A stretch of DNA of 64,000 bases from NCBI GenBank assembly GCA_033980235.1, contig CM067075.1:34172385-34236384 (forward strand), read 5' to 3'. Source of the stretch: Diadema setosum (taxonomy: Eukaryota > Echinodermata > Echinoidea > Diadematoida > Diadematidae). The notes under the pieces were generated by a model. That model saw only the letters and a list, made by a program, of their open reading frames with translations. It had not been told where the DNA came from and made no database searches. Positions 13,017-23,622 of the stretch are shown one piece after another. How positions within the stretch are numbered: the first letter of the stretch is position 1; each line of letters starts with the position of its first letter. A program made the position numbers and the translations under genes.

Positions 13017-13072
13017 AGGGGTTAGGGTAAGAGTAGGGCTAGGGTTTTAGGGTTAGGGTTAGAGTTAGGATT
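13017..13072. repeat. Interstitial telomere-like TTAGGG tract
   Basis: Imperfect 'ttagggttaggg'-type units run for about 55 bp between unique AT-rich sequences. TTAGGG is the telomere unit of most animals, so this is an interstitial copy. Confidence 0.7.
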
Positions 13073-13179
13073 CGGGTAACTGTAAGGATCAGAGTTGAAG
13101 TATAACTAATTTATATCAGTTTGTATTACTTTCTTTTCTATTAAAAAAGAATATGAAAATCGCTTAAACATCCATTTAA

Positions 13180-13536
13180 AGGGGAAGGCTAGTAACTGAT
13201 CAGTGGGAATCAGTGGAAATGCTGGGAGATGATTGTTCCAATCCTTATGGGATTCATTCAAGAGTTCATTGTATATCTATTGTTGTGTGAAAATGATTTG
13301 CTTCAGAATGGTCTCATATTCAAGTAATGTGCAGTTTAATGCTTCCAGGTTAGCGTCCCTGGTCAGTGACGGAGCATTTATCTGCACATTACTTGAACAT
13401 GAGACCGTTCTGAAGCAACTCATTTTCACACAACAATAGATATACAATGAACTCTTGAATGTATCCCGTAAGGATTGGAACAATCATCTTGCAGCATTTC
13501 CACTGATTCCCACTGATCAGTTACTAGCCTTCCCCT
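13180..13536. mobile_element. Palindromic MITE with TTAA target duplication, copy 1
   Basis: The left arm from AGGGGAAGGCTAGTAACTGA is matched inverted by the right arm to its end, giving ~160-bp arms and a short loop around 'ccaggttagcgtccctgg'. TTAA sits on both sides (13176-13179, 13537-13540). The TTAA target suggests piggyBac-type mobilisation, which is an inference. There is no gene inside. Confidence 0.88.
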
Positions 13537-14041
13537 TTAACACCTCTTTTTTTTTCTTTCGATTATTTTTACTGTTCCGTTATGTGTCGACAGGCTTTAT
13601 CATCCACAATGCTTTGTTCCAAAATCAAGGGGTATTTCGTTTTGGATATTTTTCTTTTCTGACAAACTTTTATAAGCTGCTAAAACTTTGTATCTGATTG
13701 GCTGGCGGCAAATTTGTCCGACCAATTTGCCAGACAAAAAGCTGCATGAAATGCCCCCAAAATGTATCGAAAATAATTCACAATGTATTCGTATTTAATT
13801 AGCCCTGCATTGATAAGCCGGATTCGCAATGTCACAAGGATTACAAAGATTTAGTTTATTTTTTTTTTTAATGTGTGGTTATGAAGGGTGGGGGGGGGGT
13901 TGTCCTCGTTAAATCATTTTTTTTTTTTGCAATGCGAATTCATTACTAATATTATGATCTATCAATGCCTATATAAGTTGACAAGTAAAAGGTAAGGTTT
14001 GATTACTTGCAAATAAAGGCTGACAAAAATAGAGGTATTAC

Positions 14042-14177
14042 TTGCTAACATGCACATTTCCCGAGTTGTCACTCGCAATGGGATCCTGGAAGTTGATTAT
14101 ATTCGATGTGGTTCCCATGGCAGCAAAGATCCTGATCTCAGAGGGACAGCTTGAGTTGAAGTTAGGGGGCTGGATAT
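14042..14177 (-). CDS. Exon 18: first half of HYR4
   Basis: This 136-nt exon (phase 1 to 2) lies between acceptor 'cccataatcag' and donor AA|GTAATA. It encodes DIQPPNFNSSCPSE, a middle with ATG-encoded Met, and ASDNSGNVHV, the N-terminal half of a HYR domain. There is no useful ATG-started frame here, so it is easy to miss. The split Lys codon is completed by the first base of exon 19. Confidence 0.86.
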
Positions 14178-15396
14178 CTGATTATGGGAGTAAACACAGC
14201 ACGAATTACATTGATATACCAATGCCAATCGTACGACTTAAATGACGACAAAGTTCATCACTGCAGCTCAGTACTTTGCTGTGAATATGATCTGCATGTA
14301 CAATTAAAAAGAAATTAAGAACCACTTGATAGTATGAAAAAAAATACAATATGACAAGCACATAAGTGAAGATTTAATCAAATAGGATTGAAAATTAGGA
14401 TGTTATGAAGATTTAATAAGAACGATTGGCTTATCTTTGCAAGACAGTCATTTGTGAACAGTTGATATGAGCATGCAAATGTTTTATAGAAGTGGCGATG
14501 TCATCAACATAGAATTCTCCACTTATTGTTCTTTAATCAGTCAAATATTTCCTGATTTGAGACAGGGGTTTAGTTGCAGTTGGACAAGAACAAAGAAATT
14601 TCAAGATTGTATAACCTACGATATGTCATTTTGTAGGTTGATAACATATTAAAGGGGAAGGCTAGTAACTGATCAGTGGGAATCAGTGGAAATGCTGGGA
14701 GATGATTGTTCCAATCCTTGTTGGATTCATTCAAGAGTTCATTGTATATCTATTGTTGTGTGAAAATGATTTGCTTCAGAATGGTCTCATATTCAAGTAA
14801 TGTGCAGTTTAATGCTTCCAGGTTAGCGTCCCTGGTCAGTGACGGAGCCATTAATCTGCACATTACTTGAATATGAGACCGTTCTGAAGCAAATTATTTT
14901 CACACAACAATAGATATACAATGAACTCTTGAATGAATCCAATAAGGATTGGAACAATCATCTCCCAGCATTTCCACTGATTCCCATTGATCAGTTACTA
15001 GCCTTCCCCTTTAAGTAACTCTCTCTTTTGATAATGATCATTTTCATAGTAAGAATGTTTTGCAGAAAATTAGCAGAAATTTGCAATAACTTATTTTCTG
15101 ACCTTTATAATTTATATTTTTTTATGATCACTTTTCACTCTTTTGCTTGAAAAGGTTTATTCTTTATTTTCAGATAAACTTTTAACTTCCTTGGAATAGT
15201 CTTCAAAACAAAGAAAACAAAATGTTTTGTAAGACAATGAGAACACTACTACTTTGGGGAAAAGGGAAACGCTTTTAAGTAAGCAAACGTGTTAAAATCT
15301 GGATGTTATGAACAATTTGGGCTAATTTTTGGAGTCACCGTTTTAGTTCAGAGTTAATGAAAGACCATCTTAGTGTCCAACTCAATAGATCCTAAC
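14178..15396 (-). other. Intron 17
   Basis: AT-rich intron carrying the second copy of the palindromic MITE (14653-15010). Nothing else recognised. Confidence 0.7.
14653..15010. mobile_element. Palindromic MITE with TTAA target duplication, copy 2
   Basis: Near-identical to 13180-13536 over its whole length, with TTAA at 14649-14652 and 15011-15014. Two independent TTAA insertions 1.1 kb apart, rather than one segmental duplication, are indicated by different flanking sequence. Confidence 0.88.
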
Positions 15397-15594
15397 CTGT
15401 GCATGTTGGAGCTGACGGGTGAGTCCACTGGCCCTCGGTGCTACAGACAATGTTTCCCGGTCCCTCTAGCCGAAAGCCATCATCACAGACAAAGGAGCAG
15501 GTGGTATTAAACAGGACGGGATCTGTACCGCTGCACTCCTGGGGCGTCACGGAGCCATAGGAGATGCTGAAATTGCCTGGGCATGTCTTCGGTT
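15397..15594 (-). CDS. Exon 17: sushi module CCP10
   Basis: This 198-nt exon (66 codons, phase 1-1) runs from acceptor 'atctcatatcccag' to donor G|GTTAGG. It has six cysteines: KTCPG, PQEC, NTTCSFVC, IVC and PTC. It also has the DDGFRL turn and the GQWTH tryptophan. NTT and NFS are possible N-glycosylation sites. It lacks an ATG-started frame longer than 60 codons, so a simple ORF scan misses it. Confidence 0.9.
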
Positions 15595-16141
15595 CTGGGA
15601 TATGAGATCGACGAAATTTTCCGTGCGTTACGCATTATTGTGTGCATCACAAGAACTTAAACCAATGACCCAGGGCGGATTTTACAGTGTCATCGGCAAA
15701 TGAGCCGAACATTTTTCTTTGTTGAGAGTTAAATTAGTGTACTGCATAGCCCTTGTTTGTTATGTTTGATGATAAACAAACCTCGAATGGAATAGTAAGA
15801 CCTATAATGCATTGTAACTATATTTCGGTGAACAATAAAAAATTCGAATATTGTGATCAGAAAAAAAAAAACAACAACCAATATAAAATTTTAATATTTA
15901 TTAACCCGGGTAAAAACCTTATTCGGATCTTGTCCACTGGAATTTTAATTCGAAAAGAACATCATGGTAACTTATAAAGTATTACAGCCCTACTGGAACA
16001 TCAGAAACCATTAGGCCTCCTTGACCATTCGACCATTAGGGTAAATGCATGAGATCCCTCAGCGGAAATTCTGAACACACATATTATGGCATGCACTGGC
16101 AACGTTGTAAATGACAGAAATATTGTCTACATGATATATTG

Positions 16142-16418
16142 GGTGCTGTTCGTTATTCCGAAGATTCGCTATTCCGAAGGTTCGTTATTCCGAAAGGTAG
16201 TTAATCCGAAACACGCAAATTCCCTATACCTACAGGTTCGTTAATCCGAAAATGAAATGGGGTTCGTTAGTCCGAAAATTGGTGTCGTTATTCCGAAGGT
16301 TCGTTATTCTGAAGATTGGTTAATCCGAAAATGAAATTCGGAACAATGAACCATCAGAATAACGAATCTCAGGAAAAAAGAGCCTTCGGAATGACGAACC
16401 TTGGAATAACGAGCTGTA
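16142..16418. mobile_element. 'TTCGTTATTCCGAA' MITE with 8-bp target duplication, copy 1
   Basis: The 277-bp element starts GGTGCTGTTCGTTATTCCGA and ends GGAATAACGAGCTGTA. It is flanked by the direct repeat ATATATTG (16134-16141 and 16419-16426). Inside, 'ttcgttattccgaag' recurs in both orientations. An 8-bp duplication is typical of hAT transposons, so this is probably a hAT MITE. Further copies lie at 37302-37540 and 51807-52089. Confidence 0.82.
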
Positions 16419-17348
16419 ATATATTGTATGATATAACATGTGTCAAGAAATTGAAGGCTTTAACAAATTCATGATTACAAACCCATACATGTGCTTGAGT
16501 TTCACTCATGACAATCACAGCGTACTGAATGACGAAGATACATTGAATATTGTGTTGTTGTTGTATTTTTGTGCTTTCATTATCCTAGATAATTATGAAA
16601 GTGTTAAATCGTAATTTTGCAAGTTCCTGGTATCCAATACGTTGTGACCCATTTTGTTGCTCCAAGTTGTATAGAAACAAAAATATGTCGCAGTCATCTT
16701 TTTTTATCAAACTGGAAATAATAATTTAAGGTAAAATTACTCATTATTAAATCAATTTCTGTATGACATCATAAAATTGTACTTTGAGTTGAGAACTGAT
16801 GGGTTGCCACAATTTAGGCGAGACATATACAGCTGTCTTTGTCCCATTTTTTTTTTTTGTAAAAATTTGAAATCCAATACAAATTTGAACAAATAAATAG
16901 ATTCGGTTTCTAATGGACTGTTCAAATTCACCTTGGGTCGGTCAGTTGGTCTCCAATGGTCAAATTTGGTTTGGACGTAGATGATTATGTGTTAATTGGT
17001 CCAGCTGGGTTCTAATAGTCCAACAGGTTTCGATAATCCTGTTGGTTCCTACTAACCCAATAGGTTTCAATACAATCATTAATAAAGCGGTGTCTATAAG
17101 ACCATCTAAATCTATCCAACACTGACGTTGGTCCATGACTATTCTATATGAAAGTATTAGGAACCATTAAAAATTTCGTATAGTCTTTTCTAATGGCCTC
17201 TGGGGCAATTCCAAATGTCCCGGTGGTTTCTCTATGCTTCAGTCTTCTACACAATTGGATATCATTAGAACCATCAATAATAATCACATTCTACTGTTTA
17301 CTTGACCATTATGAATTCTCTGATGCTTTCAAGACCACTAACAAGGCA

Positions 17349-18151
17349 TTGACCCTCAAGGGGACGGGGGGGGGGGGGGGGTTAGAATCCGCCCCCCCCC
17401 CCCGACGTTTCGCGCTACAATTCTGTAACGCGAAAAGACCTCGTCGCGAGGGTTCTTGACTTTCTTCGTTCAAGTCTCACACAACTTTTGAGACCAAATT
17501 TGCAACGTCCACGCATATTTTTACGAAGCCACGCCCATTTTTGTAACGACACGTCGCCCCAAAACGGGCACAATTTGGTGATTTTGTGTACATTTCCTAT
17601 GGAAGACAATGTTCTGTCATAAAAGTCATAAACACCTGATTATTTTTTCAATTGATCACTTTCATTGATTCATTTTATGCTAATTATGGTAGAAAAGTGG
17701 TCAGTGGCAATTTCCAATAAAAAAAACGAAGAAAAGAAAAAACAAAAATTGAAAAACAGAGAAATACATAAGAAATTCTGAAAACAATAAAATACATAAG
17801 AATTGAAATGACTTTTGGAAGTTTTTGTGATATACAATATTGTTGAATATGCCAAAACAGATTTACAGACCAAAAAGTAGGCCCTCGATGCCTTCAATTA
17901 GGCTAAAATAATGATCTTGAGCTTAATTTGCATAATTAATTAATGAAAATTTAAAATTTATCGTTTCAAAGAATATTATGTCACAGTCTTGTAGATTAAG
18001 ACGTGGGTGTTCCACATGCCAAATTTCGTCAAGATTGCACCTCTGATGGCCGAGATCTCGGGGGGGGGGGGGGGGGGGGGGGGAGGGGGGACGGAATCCG
18101 CCCCCTCCGGTCTTAGCATAGCCTAAAAAAGCCCGGCCTGATTAGGGTTAA
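17349..18151. mobile_element. Non-autonomous DNA element with G/C runs, copy 2
   Basis: Shares with 3607-4431 the 'gacgtttcgcgcta' block after the left C run, the AT-rich core with 'acataagaaa', the 'ggccgagatctcggggg' right block and the 'cccggcctgattagggttaa' end. The left end (TTGACCCTCAAGGGG) is more diverged. The right end lies only ~77 bp from the donor of exon 16. Confidence 0.75.
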
Positions 18152-18228
18152 ACTGGTAACACAACTTTTGACCTTCCACTCAAACGAAACTACTTTAAAT
18201 TGTTTCTGATTGTAGCACTGACACGTAC

Positions 18229-18417
18229 CAGTGCATTGAAAGTCACTTCCACTCCAGGTCTGATCTGATTGACAGGTTCTTGTGACGGTGACAACCCCAG
18301 AGGGTGATGTGTAACCTGCACTGCAGGAGAACTGGCACGAAGTTCTGTACTCAACATAAGCAGAGGTGCAGTCTGAAGATTGCCCATTGGTCACTGAAGG
18401 AACAGTACAGTTCACAG
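18229..18417 (-). CDS. Exon 16: sushi module CCP9
   Basis: This 189-nt exon (63 codons, phase 1-1) follows acceptor 'cccatgttccag' and ends at donor G|GTACGT. It has six cysteines in VNCTV, SSDC, RTSCQFSC, RTC and QC. It also has the SAGYTS turn and TWSGSDF before the last cysteine. The domain follows CCP8 in frame. Confidence 0.9.
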
Positions 18418-19915
18418 CTGGAACATGGGAATACCAGAAATTAGACCTGTTATTGTCAGCGCATTGATTTCTTTTCCCCACAAACGTTTCTCCTTAAAAC
18501 ATTCACTTAAGTTAAAAATATTGATTGTACTGTTAAAATTCAAACATTCTAGATCAAGCACCCACGAGCGCCCTTCCAAGGTGGATTCTGGCGCTACACA
18601 AGAAGCTATCCTCATCATCATCACCCTCTTTTATATTTGACCACCTGAGCTGCTCTGTCAACCTTCTTAGGTGCGGGATTCAGGTGCATTGACGTCTTTA
18701 CCATCCCACCCCTCTTTTCAAAATGTGCGTGTTGACTCTATAAAGCCACTATTTTGACCAACAGAGGGGAACATTGTGCCCCTATCTATATTTTTTTAAA
18801 GATTATAATAATGCATTACCGTCATATTTGTCACATTGGAGGAACAACTCAAAGTCTATAATTATGAAACAACATTTGAAATTTATCAAGGTCGCCCACT
18901 GAGGGCGTTGTTTACCAAAATATAAAGAAATTCATAGGAAATTTGCTAAAATGTTTTTCTCTATATTCTTTATCCCTGCCAGTTTGTCTTTATTTCATAC
19001 TAATCATTTTCATATTTGCCACAAAGGGGAAGCAAATCAACCTTCACTATTTGTTATGGGTGAAATTTTTCACGGTAACAAAATTTGGGCGCTATTCATA
19101 ATACAATGTAAAGAAATATATGAGATCTATAATGTATTGCTTGATGGTATAGGCACATACATTAGTACTAGTATTACATTTCATATTTCCACAATATTGG
19201 AATTTTGAGTTTGTAGATTGATAATCGATGAACAAATGATACTGCAAGCAAAAGCTGTGTGAAAATGACACGATTTAACACATTGGTACTAGTATTACAT
19301 TTCATATTTCCACAATATTGGAATTTTGAGTTTGCAGATTGATAATCGATGAACAAATGATACTGCAAGCAAAAGCTGTGTGAAAATGACACGATTTAAC
19401 AAAAGGGAGGGGTCTTTGGAGAATGTTGTATTTTCAATGATTTCTACTATGTCTATTGTTTGATGCCTATGTCATAAAGGAAATAATAAGAAGACAATTT
19501 CAAGGTAACTTACGACCGAAATTACTTCACATTCTGGTCCTTCGGCATATTACAGCGAAAAAAAAAATCATCCAATGTAATTGCTAAGTGAAATTGATAC
19601 AAAAATTCATCCAACATCTGCATGACATTTTTGTTACTTTACAGTTGCCATGGCAACCAGTGATATCAGACATAGCGAAATTTTATCAAAATTATTGCCG
19701 TAAAATTGGAGGAAAAGTCGCCAAATTTGGTTGCAATTAGGTAAAAACGTAAGAGTGGCAAATGAAAGTACATTGGGCTTTAAAGGGTTAAAGTAAGAAT
19801 ATTACATTATTATAAAAGGAAAACAAAACCTGTCAACGAATAAAAGGGAAGAGTCCAAACTTTCACGTCTAAATATCACATAAATTCCTGTGACAACATC
19901 ACTTGTGGTACTTAC
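18418..19915 (-). other. Intron 15
   Basis: AT-rich intron with a 121-bp tandem duplication at 19159-19400. Nothing else recognised. Confidence 0.65.
19159..19400. repeat. 121-bp unit in two tandem copies
   Basis: The unit beginning 'acattagtactagtattac' and ending 'aaaatgacacgatttaa' occurs twice in a row (19159-19279 and 19280-19400) with very few differences, so the duplication is recent. Confidence 0.9.
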
Positions 19916-20146
19916 GGTAACACGCTGGACTGAACTCTGTCCAGAAGCCAGCTGTCTCTCCAGATGCCATTGACCAGTCGCAGGTTCTCTCGACCGTGGG
20001 GCCCGCTCCCGGGTACATCTGGTACCCAGAGTCACAAGCTATTGTACAGGTTGAACCATACACAACCCCGCCTTGGCAGCTGCCATGCCCAACTGTCAAC
20101 GTGGCCGAACCGTCGTCAGGTATTTGGACAGGAGGGCACCTTATGA
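19916..20146 (-). CDS. Exon 15: sushi module CCP8
   Basis: The largest sushi exon: 231 nt, 77 codons, phase 1-1. Acceptor is 'gctaacaaccag' and donor is C|GTAAGT. It has six cysteines in IRCPPV, GSCQGG, STCTIAC, RTC and PAC. It also has DSGYQM, and an enlarged loop with two tryptophans (DWSMAS, GFWTEF) between the fifth and sixth cysteines. Confidence 0.88.
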
Positions 20147-21744
20147 CTGGTTGTTAGCGAGGCCAGATATAGAGAGATGTTCGGTTTGATTCGATCTGAT
20201 TAATGTGTTGATTTGAATTATTAATCTTTGTGTGGCTTTGCTTTACATTTGTATATTTTCAGCAATGTCATAAAAGTTATGATATAACATATATATATAT
20301 ATATACACTATAGAGCATTGTTATTTCTTAGTGACATTAACCATTTTTAACACATATTTACATCAGTAACATAATTACATACAGAGCTGTTTCCAACAAT
20401 AAGCGAAAACTTGACTATAATACTATTGGTAACCGATGATACACAACATAAATACAATAAAAGGTGGGGATCCAATATGATGGTCATAGAAGAGAAAGAA
20501 AAAGAAAAGAAGGGAAAGAGAGATAGAGATGAAGTAGTCCTACCAGATCAACTCGTCATGCACTTAATGCTCTTAAATGATGTCCGTAAAATACCTACCG
20601 GCAAATTTGGTCGTCGTACCATCATTTACCAAGGTGGTATACAATTTAGCGATGTAAATGTGGAGGAATCAAGCACTATCCCTCGTTATTTGACACAAAG
20701 TCATGTAGATTTTGTCGAACATTTGGTATATACACTGTCTTTTGCCCTGAATACTTCATGTCATGTTCATGAAGTTTAACTAAATTAATGTGTAATTGAG
20801 GACATGAAATAAATTCGCGTGATTATGATATGGGCTTAAAGGCCGCGTCACACCAGCCTTGCGTGCGACTTGCAAAGAACAATTTTGACTACCCGGAGGT
20901 CCCCGTAGATGATCCGCACATGATAGTATATCTAAAATGTATCTCAAAAATAGTCGCCCGGAGGTGCGCACGCATATTTTTTTTTTTTTTACCCACAACC
21001 GTGTTTAGGCCCTGTCACACCTTTCCAGGCAAGCTACTCGGGCTTGTTACGTGCAGGGATTTTCTAGCATACCGGACATTCCTGAGGGCGGAAAAGGATT
21101 TGTGCGAGTCAGCGCATGTGTCTTACTTGCTGGACGCGTTATACTTGCGAGTATACTGTGTGACCTTTGTACCAGTCGCGTGGGGGCTGACAACTCAGTG
21201 AAGGAATTCCTCTAATGGAATGGCTGAAATCTCACAGAATTTCATTATCTTGGCTGCATACGGGACTGCGAAGTACCTGAGTGGGAACTGCCTGGGAACT
21301 ACTGCCGCTAAGGGTCTCCTACTGGCGTTCTGCGTGGACCTCTACGGGCATTCTCGCGACTCACCCGGAAAAAGTTTTGGTCATGCTCAAAACTTGGCTG
21401 CGGTTAAATCGGACTTGCGTGAGCACCTCCAGGCAACTACGCGCTAGATACTGTCAGGTGCGGACCAACTGCGGAGAGCTCCGGGGAGTAAATTTGTTTC
21501 CCCGCAAGTCAAGCCGCAGAAGTTCCACCGTACGGTATGACAAGGCATGAATGAAAATTGCAAACATTCTTGTTCGCCCGCTGAAAATCTTCTACGTGCT
21601 GGAAACTACTCCTCGCCACAAGCCCGCGTAGCTTGCCCGGAATGGTGTGACATCGCCTATGGTATGACAGAGTGTCGAAATCTGCACAACGATGGCCCAA
21701 TTTACGCATTAATGGGTACTTCTACACCAGCAAATCTTACTTAC
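20147..21744 (-). other. Intron 14
   Basis: Contains a short (AT)n run at 20288-20306, a plain AT-rich stretch to 20837, and a GC-richer dispersed element at about 20838-21665. Confidence 0.6.
20838..21665. mobile_element. Probable non-autonomous element with GTCACACC ends
   Basis: The stretch is clearly GC-richer than its surroundings. It begins GGCCGCGTCACACCA and ends near 'tggtgtgacatcgcc', an imperfect inverted match. 'ctgtcacacc' occurs again inside. Open frames here are short and show no domain. I assign it to a transposon with moderate confidence only. Confidence 0.5.
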
Positions 21745-21922
21745 CTCCTACCCTCACATTTTGTGAGCACGTAGCCGAGTTTCCAGCACTGTCCACTGCT
21801 CGGTGTACAAGAGTATGATCACCTTCACTAAGCAAGGCAGGCAGACTACTAGTATTTCCAGCCACTTGCACTGAGTCTATGCTGAATACATGTGTACCTA
21901 TGACAGTCCCTCGATCTGTTGC
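21745..21922 (-). CDS. Exon 14: second part of HYR3
   Basis: This 178-nt exon enters in phase 0 after acceptor 'ttgttctgcag' and leaves in phase 1 at donor G|GTAAGT. It begins ATDRGTVIGTHVFS and ends with EGDHTLVHRAVDSAGNSATC plus a short strand, the HYR C-terminal signature. It contains no ATG-started frame, so a simple ORF scan misses it. It completes the HYR domain begun by 23519-23622 in matching phase. Confidence 0.87.
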
Positions 21923-22020
21923 CTGCAGAACAAGACATGCAGGTAAATTTCGAATAACATCATGCTGTAATTCAGTAACCCTTAATACTCACGTCCATCT
22001 CCATTAAAAAAAAAAGAAAC

Positions 22021-22130
22021 CCACACACACAAAAACCACACACACACACACACACAATCCTCATTAACACATGGGGATGAAATTCCCACGAAATTACACA
22101 CACTCACACACACACACACACACACATACG
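22021..22130. repeat. CA dinucleotide microsatellites
   Basis: Several (CA)n runs are separated by a short unique segment. Confidence 0.9.
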
Positions 22131-22533
22131 TACATTTATATGCATATGTATAATTTCTATTGTATTTTGGGACACTGCAAAGGTGTACACGGAGTGTCAA
22201 TAATGTTCAATTTCCATATTTTTCGTTTACATTCTTGGTCCACATGTTGATTGTATAATCATTAGTTATAGACATTAGATAAACTTTGAATAGAGACAAA
22301 AAAAAAAAATTGAATAAAATGCAGTTCGAACGGAATTAAATTTAGATATTGTGTAGCATTCGTTCTTGTGATTTTGTTCGTATGATGAGGCTGAAAACTG
22401 TCATTATTGGTGTATTTGTGAGTTGATTAAGTATTTTGATAATGGTGTGTTTCATAATGGCTTGTGTAAACATGTTTGTTGTGCATGTAGGCTATGTTCT
22501 TGCGTATGTATGCAAATTCATGGCAGCTGATGT

Positions 22534-23510
22534 AGTGGGGCAGATATGTGAAGAAGATGCTCACATCCGGCGGAAAGTATGAAATTTTGCATAAAGGGGT
22601 ATTTTGAGGCGCTGATTTCAAAAATTGCCGGATCCAAGAGATCTGGCCACGGTCGGCCGCCATTTTGAATTCCAATATGGAAGCCGTCAAAGATCCCTAT
22701 CTTCAGTTCTGAATGACATTAGCCATTGGAATTTGATACATAAAAGCATGGTGATGATGACTAATTCAATAACAGACTTATTTGATATGTCTGACAAGCT
22801 GCACGGCAGCCAATTTGAATTTGTATACATACTTGCCATGTTGGAGTGTTGAAAATCTCTATCTCGGGTTTGTAAATTGGGCTACCTGATTGAGCGCGCG
22901 TTTGTAACTGATAGAGTGCGCGCTGCTGTATTTACATTGTGACGTCAGTGAAAGGTGCATTAAATGCTTCCTTTTTGCTGCACTTTTTGACATGCCCGTG
23001 AATGTTAGTCGTGATGTTTGTCTTCGTAGACACACTGGAATTCAAAATAGCAGGCATTGCATTTGTCAGACACATCACATCAGTTAATATTTTAACTCAG
23101 TATGTTAAAATACTTGTTTACACCTAATTTCAGGGTCACTCACCACTTAGAAATCGAGATAGGGATTTTGAATATTTCGTCGAGGCGGCCATATTGGAAT
23201 TCAAAATGGCGGCCGTTCGATGTTTGTCAGACACTCCAAATTAATCTGTCATCAAATTCAATGTGTCAAAACGCTCATGTGTACCAAATTTTGGTGCCAC
23301 AGGTCATTCAGAACTGAAGATAGGGATCTTTGAATTTGTGTGTGATGGCGGCCATATTGGAATTCAAAATGGCGGCCGACCCCGTGGTCAGATCTCTTGG
23401 ATCCGGCAATATTTGAAATCAGCGCCCCAAAATACCCTTATATGCAAAATTTCATACTTTCCGCCGGATGTGAGCATTTCGACCAATTTTTGCTACATAT
23501 CTGCCCTACT
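22534..23510. mobile_element. 1-kb MITE with ~200-bp inverted repeats beside a splice donor
   Basis: The left part (tagtggggcagatatg, then 'cacatccggcggaaagtatg', 'cggatccaagagatctgg') is mirrored by the right part ('cagatctcttggatccgg', 'catactttccgccggatgtg', 'catatctgccctacta'). TA at both outer edges fits a Tc/mariner-type target. The interior has repeated AAAATGGCGGCC-type motifs, which resemble the vertebrate YY1 consensus. The right edge lies about 9 bp from the exon 13 donor. Confidence 0.78.
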
Positions 23511-23518
23511 AATGGTAC

Positions 23519-23622
23519 CTGGGGTTGGGACAAGTTGGCCCAATGAATAGTAGCTGATGTTTTTCCAGCTTCCGCTATCAGTTCCACATCAAGGGGGCAA
23601 GTAATTGCCGGTGGCGTAATAT
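23519..23622 (-). CDS. Exon 13: first part of HYR3
   Basis: This 104-nt exon enters in phase 1 after acceptor 'catcctccaatcag' and leaves in phase 0 at donor CAG|GTACCA. It encodes DITPPAITCPLDVELIAEAG followed by KTSATIHW, the N-terminal strands of a HYR domain. No ATG-started frame marks it. It joins exon 14 to give a 94-codon HYR module, and its intron is in a different place from those in HYR1 and HYR4. Confidence 0.86.

Larger units (their letters stand above)
8234..14041 (-). other. Intron 18, splitting HYR4
   Basis: Mostly transposon-derived: hairpins at 8473-8560, two ~1.75-kb tandem units to 12077, telomere-like TTAGGG units near 13017-13072 and a palindromic MITE at 13180-13536. 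Between 12078 and 13016 I see nothing recognisable. Phases of the flanking half-exons match, so no coding exon is expected. Confidence 0.65.
15595..18228 (-). other. Intron 16
   Basis: Contains the hAT-like MITE at 16142-16418 and the G/C-run element at 17349-18151. The rest (15595-16133, 16427-17348) is AT-rich without recognisable content. Confidence 0.65.
21923..23518 (-). other. Intron 13, splitting HYR3
   Basis: Holds (CA)n runs at 22021-22060 and 22098-22130 and a 1-kb inverted-repeat element (22534-23510) that ends next to the exon 13 donor. Confidence 0.7.

Noticed and set aside
20411..20779. 122-codon plus-strand open frame
   Set aside because: It starts in intronic AT-rich sequence, has Lys/Glu-rich low-complexity content, no domain and no splice context. 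A chance frame is more likely, though I cannot exclude a small gene.
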